From Arenicellales bacterium (GTDB taxonomy: Bacteria; Pseudomonadota; Gammaproteobacteria; BMS3Bbin11), in NCBI GenBank assembly GCA_029287915.1, contig JARFQE010000076.1:22148-86147 (forward strand): a DNA stretch of 64,000 bases, given 5' to 3'. Positions 17,976 to 25,435 of the stretch are shown here, one piece after another. The first letter of the stretch is position 1; each line of letters starts with the position of its first letter. The position numbers and the translations under genes are program-made. Under the pieces are notes generated by a model. The model was not told where the DNA came from and made no database searches. It was given only the letters and a program-made list of their open reading frames with translations.

Positions 17976-18392
17976 TTAGTCGACAGGCGTCGTTTCCGGG
18001 TACTGGGAAGGGGCTTGTCCCTCTGCAGGTTCGCCGCCGTAGTAAGGTGCACCGCCACCGTAATAGGGTGCGCCGCCACCGTAGTAAGGTGCACCGCCAC
18101 CGTAGTAGGGACCGCCACCGTAGTAGGGACCGCCACCGTAGTAGGGACCGCCACCGTAGTAGGGACCGCCACCCCAGCCGCGATTCCATGGGCTGCCACC
18201 CCATGGACCGCCACCCCAGCCATAGCCGCTGTTCCAGGGACTGCCACCCCATGGACCGCCGCCCCAGTTATTGCCCCAGCCATCGTTCCATGGACCACTC
18301 ATGTTAAACCATGCTTCAGAATCAGCTACCGGTGCCAGTGAAAAAGCACTGACAATCAGGGCAGCTGCAAAAAAACGTGTTAGTCTTTTCAT
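17976..18392 (-). CDS. Gly/Tyr/Trp-rich secreted repeat protein, sulfur-globule-protein-like
   Basis: The 138-residue precursor starts at an ATG 7 nt after a strong AGGAGG. A signal peptide (about 1-28, ending DSEA) is followed by Gly/Trp/Asn/Pro-rich sequence with units like GGGPWGGSPWN, then PYYGGG four times and PYYGGGA three times, and an acidic tail ending TTPVD. Composition and layout resemble sulfur globule proteins of Allochromatium and many gammaproteobacterial proteins named after them, which coat periplasmic sulfur deposits. Low-complexity proteins converge easily, so another structural or envelope role is possible. The terminator at 17932-17955 ends the gene. Confidence 0.75.
   Translation of the reverse strand: MKRLTRFFAAALIVSAFSLAPVADSEAWFNMSGPWNDGWGNNWGGGPWGGSPWNSGYGWGGGPWGGSPWNRGWGGGPYYGGGPYYGGGPYYGGGPYYGGGAPYYGGGAPYYGGGAPYYGGEPAEGQAPSQYPETTPVD
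18040..18172 (-). repeat. in-frame tandem repeats (18-nt and 21-nt units)
   Basis: Four nearly identical 18-nt units encode PYYGGG and three 21-nt units encode PYYGGGA. They are head-to-tail and in frame, so copy number can change by slippage or recombination without frameshift. Confidence 0.9.
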
Positions 18393-18704
18393 CAAAAGAC
18401 CTCCTGTTGATTTCTGATTATAGGGAGATGTGGATCCTCATATAGAGTCTCCACTGCCATGAATCCATCATATTGATATTTTTCCATCTGATAAGAATTC
18501 ATGACGGTAGAATAACAAAAATTGATATTTTATTCGTGTTAACCTTATTGCGTTAATAATATGAAGGTAGCACAGGGATTTTCTGGTATAAAAAAATAAC
18601 TTCACCAGTGTTTTGCTACAACATGGGAGGATTTATCCGATTGTTATCAAATCACAGTGAATCAGTAAATAATATATCTATTCTGTCACGAGGTATGATA
18701 TTCG
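18393..18704. other. intergenic region between divergent genes
   Basis: 312 bp of AT-rich sequence holding the leader of the sulfur-globule-like gene (AGGAGG near 18402-18408, minus strand) and the upstream region of the HEAT transporter gene (GAGG near 18690). I see no RNA gene or convincing promoter match. Confidence 0.5.
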
Positions 18705-21395
18705 GTGATTAATTCCATTACCGATCTGTTGCTGGTGCACAGGGATGAAAGAAAGCAGTTAGCCTATCTATTGCTTGTTTTTATCTTGCTCGGTGCGGGC
18801 ATGGCAATAGGCAGGGGTACTGCCGATGCGCTTTTTTTCAAGCGTTATGGCATAGAGTATCTGCCATTGATGTTTATTCTGGTCAGCGTAATATTAGCTG
18901 TTATCAGTGTACTTTATGCCGCCTTTGTTGATGCCCTTCCTGCTGAGCGGTTCTTTAAAATCATCTTTGTCACCATGATTGTATTGCTGCTTGGTAACTG
19001 GTTGATGATTAGCCTGGATGTCAGTGATATGGTCTATCCGGCATATTTTTTACTATATGAAGTAACATCAGAATTGTTTCTTGTCCACAGTGCTCTTTAC
19101 CTTGGACAGAATCTGGTGCAGACACAATCCAAACGACTGATGCCCATTATCCTGGCCGGTAGCCAGGTAGGCGTAATTTTCGGTGGACTGTTTCTCGCCA
19201 CTATGTCCAGAACTCTGGGCGTGCAGAATATGCTGCTGGTGTGGACATTGCTGCTTTTCGTGACAATGGTAACGGTTGTAATCTGGCATGGTAAAAAAGG
19301 CGTCTCACCTTATTTTCGTGCTGGACGCAAGGAGAAATCCAGATTGCAGCAGTCGATAAATCAGGTTTCACAGGGTTTGAAATTCATGAAGACATCAAAG
19401 CTGTTAAAAATGTCTTCCTTTGCACTTTTCTTTATGGTGGCCTCTACCTATGTACTTTGTTACAGCTTGAACCGTATCTATACAAATACGTTTGAATCAG
19501 AGGAAGCACTGAGTTCATTTTTTGGCCTGTTGACTGCCTCTACCAGCATGTTTGCACTACTACTGCAGGTATTTGTCACAAACCGCGTGATTCGGCGCTT
19601 TGGCGTGAAAAAAGTAAACCTTGTATTTCCGGTCACCAGCTTCATGGTTTATCTGGGACTAATGTTCAGTTTTACTCTACCTCTTGCTCTGGCAGGCAGT
19701 TTTAACAAGGATGTCATCATGCCGGCCTTTCGTAGACCGATAAGAAATATATTTATGGATGCTTTGCCAATGCAGATACAGGGTCGAGCCAGAGCCATGT
19801 CAATAGTGGTAGTGCTGCCACTGGCACTGGCCACGGCCGGTGTCTTTTTGTGGTTAGCGCAAAAAGCCGAGAGTCCAGTCATGTTCCTGTTTCCCGGTAT
19901 GCTGGCGGCACTCGCTTATCTCTGGTTCAATCGCAGGATGAACAAGGCCTACGCTGCCGAGATTGTACATCATTTGAAGCAAAGGCTATTTGTGCCAGAG
20001 CATCAAATACAGGGGATATTTGATGATGCAGATAGTTCTATATTGGAAGATATTGAGCGGGGTGTGCTACAAGATGATGAAGAAATCTCGATTGCATACT
20101 CAAATGTCTTGTGCAAAGCAAAACCAGAGCGCGCAGCCAGTCTGCTACCGCAACGTATGCAGCGAGCCTCTGTCAGGGCGAAAGATCAGATGATACGTAT
20201 GCTTCAGCCTCTTGAGTCAGAAAAATTACGGGACCAGTTACGTAGGGAAATTGGTCATGGGGATGCTCATCTTGACGCAACCTTGTATAAAGCCCTCTTT
20301 GTAGCTGGTGATGTCGTAGCAAGGGAAAAGGTGGAAAGTCTGCTAGGCAGTGAACAGCCACGGTTGCGTGCTGCCGGCATCCTCGGTGCCCTGTTATACC
20401 CTGTGCCAGAGTTAAGCCAGCAGGCAATTAATGAATGGCTAGCCTTGCTTGGCGATTCAAGGCCTAACTTTTATATTCCAGCAATTGATCTGACGGTGCA
20501 GGGCCTGGAAAGTGTCTATCTTAATGAACCCATCTTTAGCGCAATTCAGCAAGTCATAGTACAAATGCTGGATCAGCCTGATAGTCGTTTGCAGCTTAAA
20601 GCTTTAAAGCTCCTGGTCAAATGGCCGACTGATTCATTCAAGGCAGCTGAGGCCAGTGTGATTAAACTATCCGAGAATAGAAACTGGAAGGTGCGAAAAG
20701 AGTCTGTAAAAGCCTCACATTTCCTTCCGTTTGACGAACGCGAAAAGCTGTTACTTAGAGCAATTGAAGATCATTACCCAGCTGTGCGTAAAGTGGCAGT
20801 AGAGAATATGGCTGTGCAATATAGTGATCCACAGCAATGGTTGGTCAACCAGTTGATCGAAGGACAGTTTGGATCTGCGCGTGCCAGGGAGGCAATGATT
20901 AATACCCTGATTGAATATGGAGTTTCAGCTGAGCAAATGTTATCTGTCTCCGTGGCGATGGCTGAGAACGCTGTAGAGATGCATAAAGCAGCCAAGCTAC
21001 TGGAAAAGGAGAATAGCTATTCAATGCAGGGCCTCATGGTGTTGCGTTATGCAATTGAAGAACGTACACATGACCTGATTGATCTGGCGCTACTGGCTTT
21101 GCAATCTTCAACTCATGACAGCGATATCGAAGTCATCAGGGCAGGTTTGAAAAGCCGCGATAAACGCCATTTTGCTAATGCCTGCGAATTATTGTCGATG
21201 ATTAGCCATGGCAAATTAACATCATTACTGCTGCAGGTGTTTGAAGATGTTGGCGACAGAAAATCTTTAAATAAGGAAGATAATTTACAATCTGTTGGTG
21301 ATGTTCTGGAATGGATTGAAGAAGGTACAGATCCATGGTTGAACGAGTGTGTTTCCTATATTAACTCAAAACTGAGCAGCAAATGCCATGCCTGA
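18705..21395 (+). CDS. nucleotide-transporter-like (NTT/Tlc) membrane protein fused to HEAT repeats
   Basis: The 896-residue protein begins with GTG (GAGG upstream; the only ATG nearby is out of frame). Residues 1-410 form about 11-12 hydrophobic helices resembling the ATP/ADP antiporter (NTT) superfamily, including an early GRGTADALFFKRYG. From about 430 to 885 it is soluble and helical with HEAT-like repeats (VRKESVKASHFL, VRKVAVENMAV). NTT-HEAT fusions occur in some free-living bacteria and their substrate is not established; energy parasitism should not be inferred. The next gene, a cyclic-nucleotide-binding protein, overlaps it by 8 bp, suggesting a complex. Confidence 0.75.
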   Translation: MINSITDLLLVHRDERKQLAYLLLVFILLGAGMAIGRGTADALFFKRYGIEYLPLMFILVSVILAVISVLYAAFVDALPAERFFKIIFVTMIVLLLGNWLMISLDVSDMVYPAYFLLYEVTSELFLVHSALYLGQNLVQTQSKRLMPIILAGSQVGVIFGGLFLATMSRTLGVQNMLLVWTLLLFVTMVTVVIWHGKKGVSPYFRAGRKEKSRLQQSINQVSQGLKFMKTSKLLKMSSFALFFMVASTYVLCYSLNRIYTNTFESEEALSSFFGLLTASTSMFALLLQVFVTNRVIRRFGVKKVNLVFPVTSFMVYLGLMFSFTLPLALAGSFNKDVIMPAFRRPIRNIFMDALPMQIQGRARAMSIVVVLPLALATAGVFLWLAQKAESPVMFLFPGMLAALAYLWFNRRMNKAYAAEIVHHLKQRLFVPEHQIQGIFDDADSSILEDIERGVLQDDEEISIAYSNVLCKAKPERAASLLPQRMQRASVRAKDQMIRMLQPLESEKLRDQLRREIGHGDAHLDATLYKALFVAGDVVAREKVESLLGSEQPRLRAAGILGALLYPVPELSQQAINEWLALLGDSRPNFYIPAIDLTVQGLESVYLNEPIFSAIQQVIVQMLDQPDSRLQLKALKLLVKWPTDSFKAAEASVIKLSENRNWKVRKESVKASHFLPFDEREKLLLRAIEDHYPAVRKVAVENMAVQYSDPQQWLVNQLIEGQFGSARAREAMINTLIEYGVSAEQMLSVSVAMAENAVEMHKAAKLLEKENSYSMQGLMVLRYAIEERTHDLIDLALLALQSSTHDSDIEVIRAGLKSRDKRHFANACELLSMISHGKLTSLLLQVFEDVGDRKSLNKEDNLQSVGDVLEWIEEGTDPWLNECVSYINSKLSSKCHA

Positions 21396-21837
21396 CCTGT
21401 TTGAACGTGTACTATTATTGAAGCAATCGCCGATTTTTTCGGAAGTCCCAACGGAAGCACTTAGAATAGTGGCGAAGATGCTTGAAGAAGAGGCCTACTT
21501 TTCTGGCGACCGGGTTTTTGATATTAATGAATTCGGCGATCATATGTATATCCTGCAAAGTGGAAGAGTTGGAATTTCATTAAGTACCGATCCCACTCTA
21601 AAAGAATTCGTGGCTGAGCTGGGTGCAGGAGAATGTTTTGGGGAAATGAACCTGCTTGATGAACTGCCGCGTTCAGCGACTGTGCATGTACTTGAAGATT
21701 CAATAATGTTATCACTGGAAAAAGCCCGATTGAGAGGCCTTATTCTCAATTATCCAGAACTGAGTATCGGAATGCTGAAAGGCCTGAGCTTACGCTTAAG
21801 AAAAGCGAATCTGAAAAATATAGGACAAAAGGATTAG
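21388..21837 (+). CDS. cyclic nucleotide-binding domain protein
   Basis: The 149-residue protein is essentially one cNMP-binding (CRP-like) beta-roll. The phosphate-binding cassette is visible as GECFGEMNLLDELPRSATV (about residues 88-106), with the key Glu and Arg present. There is no DNA-binding helix-turn-helix, so it is a sensory subunit rather than a CRP regulator. It overlaps the transporter-HEAT gene and ends 6 bp before the secreted-protein gene. Confidence 0.88.
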   Translation: MPDLFERVLLLKQSPIFSEVPTEALRIVAKMLEEEAYFSGDRVFDINEFGDHMYILQSGRVGISLSTDPTLKEFVAELGAGECFGEMNLLDELPRSATVHVLEDSIMLSLEKARLRGLILNYPELSIGMLKGLSLRLRKANLKNIGQKD

Positions 21838-21843
21838 ACAATC

Positions 21844-22587
21844 ATGCCGAGAGCAAATACTGCGCTAACTTCATCTTCTATAGTTTTATTTTTTTTTCTA
21901 TCATTAGCTTCATTGTCAATTCGTGCTGAAGATGCCCCGCTGCTCAACCATGACCCACACTATACGGCAATTGGTTTTTTTGACATACACATCTGTAACT
22001 GGCCCGAACGCCCATATTTTTTCAAGATTCTTTTTTCTACTGAAAAGTTTGACGAGATTACTGAAATGGAAGTTTTTGATCCTTCAGGATCATCGCTTGC
22101 CATATTGGATAAAAGTAAATTTTTACGACTTCATCGTAAGGGTAAACCTGAAAAGCGGGTATATATTGTTGACCTGGATTTGCCAGACGGTGTAAAAACT
22201 GGCTGGTATACGATAAAAGTTAAATCGATTGATGACAGGGAATATTCTGCTAGCGATTTTGTGCCTTTAACCCGGGTTGGTCGCGTGACAGGCATGTCCC
22301 CGTCTTCTGAAACGGAAGCTGTATCTTTACCCGTTACCCTGAGCTGGAAGAAACTGCCCGGTGCGGGCTTTTACAAGGTATTTGTCAGGGATGAATGGAC
22401 AGATGAGGTGGTCTACCAGTCTAAACTGATCAGTAACAATAAGCTGGAATTACCTGCCAGTAAACTGCAGCCGGGCGGTTTTTATTCCTGGGTTGTTCAC
22501 GCACGTGATCTTAACGAGCATATTCTTCTGGGTGATTTTCATATGGGGTCGATGAGCAAAAAAGCTTATTTTAATGTAACTGAGTGA
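21844..22587 (+). CDS. secreted protein of unknown function, two beta-sandwich-like halves
   Basis: I do not recognise this 247-residue protein. It has a signal peptide (about 1-28, SIRAEDA) and then about 220 residues rich in beta-strand patterns. The second half (SLPVTLSWKKLPGAGFYKVFVRD ... SWVVHARDLN, written here in parts) looks like a fibronectin type III-type fold. It is close behind the NTT-HEAT and cNMP genes and probably in their operon, which suggests a periplasmic partner of that system. Confidence 0.7.
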   Translation: MPRANTALTSSSIVLFFFLSLASLSIRAEDAPLLNHDPHYTAIGFFDIHICNWPERPYFFKILFSTEKFDEITEMEVFDPSGSSLAILDKSKFLRLHRKGKPEKRVYIVDLDLPDGVKTGWYTIKVKSIDDREYSASDFVPLTRVGRVTGMSPSSETEAVSLPVTLSWKKLPGAGFYKVFVRDEWTDEVVYQSKLISNNKLELPASKLQPGGFYSWVVHARDLNEHILLGDFHMGSMSKKAYFNVTE

Positions 22588-22638
22588 CTATTTAATTTGT
22601 TGTGCTGGCGTCTGCCAGAAACTCCCGTTTCGCCTGTC

Positions 22639-22655
22639 AAACAGCCCTGCTGTTT
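22639..22655 (+). terminator. possible terminator hairpin
   Basis: AAACAGC-CCT-GCTGTTT is a perfect 7-bp stem 50 bp after the secreted-protein stop codon. The T run is short, so termination is uncertain. Confidence 0.4.
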
Positions 22656-22722
22656 ACCCACCACAGACATGCAACCATCGTCAGACAATGTGTTTTAAGT
22701 GCATAATCAGGGGTATTTGCGA

Positions 22723-22750
22723 TTGTTATTTAGTCATAAGTGTTTATAAT
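22723..22750 (+). promoter_or_regulatory. sigma-70 promoter of the acetate symporter operon
   Basis: TTGTTA (22723-22728), 16-bp spacer, TATAAT (22745-22750), about 78 bp before the DUF4212 start codon. Confidence 0.6.
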
Positions 22751-22827
22751 CGCCTGAACTGTATCGGTGCATACAGAGAGAATTAATAAAAAAAACGTTT
22801 CAATAATTACATCGGAGGACTTCCAAT

Positions 22828-23079
22828 ATGAGTGAAAGAGCGTCTTACTGGAAAGCAAATATACGCCTGGTAACCGGGTGTCTAATTGTCTGGTTCATCG
22901 TGTCATTTGGGTTCGGTATAATTCTGGCTGAACCATTAAATAACATTAGCCTGGGTGGCTACAAACTTGGTTTCTGGTTTGCACAACAGGGATCCATATA
23001 TACCTTTGTGTTTTTGATCTTTTTCTACGCCTGGCGTATGAACAAGCTCGATCGAAAATTCAACGTACACGAAGACTGA
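22828..23079 (+). CDS. DUF4212 small subunit of sodium/solute symporter
   Basis: This 83-residue protein has two membrane helices (about residues 15-37 and 48-68) separated by NNISLGGYKLGFWFAQQG, the hallmark of DUF4212. Such proteins always precede a VC_2705-type symporter and are thought to be its accessory subunit. GGAGG lies 9 nt upstream of the ATG. The gap to the symporter gene is 9 bp. Confidence 0.93.
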   Translation: MSERASYWKANIRLVTGCLIVWFIVSFGFGIILAEPLNNISLGGYKLGFWFAQQGSIYTFVFLIFFYAWRMNKLDRKFNVHED

Positions 23080-23088
23080 GGGGGCGCT

Positions 23089-24870
23089 ATGGATCTTCAA
23101 ACTATGACCTACCTGGTGGTAGGGTTGTCCTTTGCTATATATATCGGCATTGCATTCTGGGCGAGAGCTAAAACGACCGGTGATTTTTATGTTGCAGGCA
23201 AGGGGGTGCATCCGGTATCAAATGGAATGGCCACCGCCGCAGACTGGATGTCGGCTGCCTCGTTCATATCTATGGCCGGACTGATTGCCTTTAACGGTTA
23301 CGGCGCTTCCGTCTTCCTGATGGGATGGACGGGTGGTTATGTATTACTCGCCATGTTACTGGCTCCTTACCTGCGCAAGTTTGGTAAATACACCGTGCCG
23401 GAATTTATTGGAGACCGGTATTACTCGAGAACTGCAAGAATTGTGGCAGTTATCTGTTTGATTCTGGCATCCATAACCTATGTTATCGGGCAGATGAAGG
23501 GCATTGGTGTTGCCTTCTCACGTTTCCTTGAAACAAGTTATGAAATGGGCCTATACATAGGCATGGGTGTTGTTTTCATCTACGCAGTTATGGGCGGAAT
23601 GAAGGGCATCACTTATACCCAGATTGCACAGTATGTGATTCTCATTTTTGCCTACACGGTACCCGCTGTCTTTATCTCTTTGAGTCTGACCGGTGTGGCC
23701 TTGCCACAGCTCGGGTTGGGTGCTGATATGTCAGGGACATCGATGTCTATGCTGGACAAGCTGGATCTTGTGGTTGGAGAGCTTGGCTTCAAGGAGTACT
23801 CGACACAGGTGATGGGCAGCAAACTCAATATGTTTGTCTATACGATGTCACTGATGATTGGTACCGCTGGACTGCCTCATGTCATCATGCGTTTCTTTAC
23901 CGTGCCGAAAGTGAAAGATGCTCGTGCCACTGCCGGCTGGGCGCTGGTGTTTATTGCGATACTATATACGACGGCTCCTGCTGTTGGCGCGATGGCTCGT
24001 CTTAATCTGATGGAAACTATACAGGTTGGCGAGGTTGGTACAGTCGAAGGAAATCTTGCTTATGATGACCGCCCGCAATGGTTCAAAAACTGGGAAACTA
24101 CCGGTCTGCTGCAGTTCGAAGATAAAAACGGTGATGGCCGTATCCAGTACTATAACGACAAGGACGAAACGTTTGCTGCAAAGGCTGAATCATATGGCTG
24201 GAAAGGCAATGAAATGGTCAAAGTTGACCGTGATATTATGGTACTGGCCAATCCGGAAATTGCTAAACTGCCAAACTGGGTGATCGCACTGGTTGTTGCC
24301 GGTGGGCTGGCTGCTGCACTATCGACAGCAGCCGGTTTGTTGCTGGCGATTGCCTCATCGATCTCGCACGATCTACTCAAAGGCGTGTTTATGCCATCTA
24401 TATCAGAAAAGGCTGAACTACTGGCGGGTCGTATCGCTATGGCAGCTGCTATCGCTATGGCGGGTTACTTCGGCTTACATCCACCAGACTTTGCAGCCGG
24501 CACTGTAGCGATTGCATTTGGTCTTGCAGCGGCTTCAATATTTCCTGCACTGATGATGGGTATCTTTAATAAAAGAGCTAATCGTGCCGGTGCTATCTGG
24601 GGAATGATTGCTGGCATTAGTGTTACTATGCTCTATGTATTCCAGCACAAAGGCATCATGTTTGTTCCTGGAACTGATTTTCTTGGTGACATGGGTGCAA
24701 ACTGGTTCTTTGGTATTTCACCAAATGCCTTTGGTGCAGTAGGTGCTGTAGTTAACTTTGCTGTGGCTATCATAGTTTCGAAGCTGACTTCACCACCGCC
24801 AGAGCACATCCAGCACCTGGTAGAGGATATTCGTGTCCCTGCCGGCGCAGGTGCTGCAACAGGCCATTAA
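23089..24870 (+). CDS. VC_2705-family cation/acetate symporter (SSS family)
   Basis: The 593-residue transporter has about 13 hydrophobic segments and SSS motifs such as FYVAGKGVHPVSNGMATAAD, WMSAASFISMAGL and GGMKGITYTQIAQYV. It likely imports acetate or a similar carboxylate with Na+. Between helices, about residues 310-375, an extra hydrophilic loop contains DKNGDGRIQYYND, which reads like an EF-hand calcium loop. The context fits acetate use: DUF4212 before it, the DUF294 regulator, exonuclease and acs after it. A strong terminator follows. Confidence 0.92.
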   Translation: MDLQTMTYLVVGLSFAIYIGIAFWARAKTTGDFYVAGKGVHPVSNGMATAADWMSAASFISMAGLIAFNGYGASVFLMGWTGGYVLLAMLLAPYLRKFGKYTVPEFIGDRYYSRTARIVAVICLILASITYVIGQMKGIGVAFSRFLETSYEMGLYIGMGVVFIYAVMGGMKGITYTQIAQYVILIFAYTVPAVFISLSLTGVALPQLGLGADMSGTSMSMLDKLDLVVGELGFKEYSTQVMGSKLNMFVYTMSLMIGTAGLPHVIMRFFTVPKVKDARATAGWALVFIAILYTTAPAVGAMARLNLMETIQVGEVGTVEGNLAYDDRPQWFKNWETTGLLQFEDKNGDGRIQYYNDKDETFAAKAESYGWKGNEMVKVDRDIMVLANPEIAKLPNWVIALVVAGGLAAALSTAAGLLLAIASSISHDLLKGVFMPSISEKAELLAGRIAMAAAIAMAGYFGLHPPDFAAGTVAIAFGLAAASIFPALMMGIFNKRANRAGAIWGMIAGISVTMLYVFQHKGIMFVPGTDFLGDMGANWFFGISPNAFGAVGAVVNFAVAIIVSKLTSPPPEHIQHLVEDIRVPAGAGAATGH

Positions 24871-24891
24871 TACCTGAAGACCAATGATAAA

Positions 24892-24926
24892 AGGCTCCCG
24901 CAGTTTGTATAATGCGGGAGCCTTTT
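24892..24926 (+). terminator. Rho-independent terminator after the symporter
   Basis: AGGCTCCCGCA and TGCGGGAGCCT form an 11-bp stem followed by TTTTTC. It separates the symporter transcript from the genes downstream. Confidence 0.92.
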
Positions 24927-24958
24927 TCATTTACGCTTTGAATATTTAAAAATTTTTC

Positions 24959-25435
24959 ATGTCCCCCCATATCAAAGTTGCAATTATCATCGCCCCATTA
25001 TTACTCATTGGGGGCTACATCGTTGCTGATTATTACCAAACCTCTAAAGAAGAGAAATACCTGACTTCTGAGGCGCAGAGAATACCAGCCTACCGACTTG
25101 AAATGGCTTCAAGCTGTGCAATACCAGAACAAGCATGTAAATTTAAAAAGGATAATCTCATACTGACGTTGACAGTAGATAATAATAATTATCGTATAGA
25201 GTCCAGTCACAAACTTGATGGTGTAACGTTAGGGCTGGCCCAGGTAGACAGGGAAACCCGAACAATACAGATGCTGCAACTATCCGGACCAACGTCGTGG
25301 GCTGTGCCGGTAAGGCGCCTGACCAATCTGAAAATGGATGCTCCACTAGTGATGCGTATCGCTTTAGCGAGTAATGGTAAGCGCTATTTTGCTGAATTCG
25401 AGATCGATAAATCCGGGCCATGGGGGGTGGAATAG
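24959..25435 (+). CDS. membrane-anchored protein of unknown function
   Basis: I do not recognise this 158-residue protein. An N-terminal membrane helix (about 7-24) anchors a predicted periplasmic domain with two Cys (SSCAIPEQACKF, about 51-60) that could form a disulfide. No Shine-Dalgarno sequence is visible and the ATG lies 33 bp after the terminator, so it may start from its own short leader. Its stop overlaps the next start (TAGTG). Confidence 0.65.
   Translation: MSPHIKVAIIIAPLLLIGGYIVADYYQTSKEEKYLTSEAQRIPAYRLEMASSCAIPEQACKFKKDNLILTLTVDNNNYRIESSHKLDGVTLGLAQVDRETRTIQMLQLSGPTSWAVPVRRLTNLKMDAPLVMRIALASNGKRYFAEFEIDKSGPWGVE

Noticed and set aside
18040..18172. Regular repeats that might suggest a CRISPR array
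   Set aside because: Units are contiguous 18-21 nt with no spacers and encode PYYGGG in frame.
17890..18341. Long frames on both strands over the glycine-rich gene (for example 18015-18341 plus)
   Set aside because: Repetitive GC-rich codons leave all frames open. Only the 17976-18392 frame has a signal peptide and a strong ribosome site.
18705..21395. Evidence of an energy parasite from the NTT-like domain
   Set aside because: HEAT-fused NTT-like proteins occur in free-living bacteria and the window has complete biosynthetic genes.
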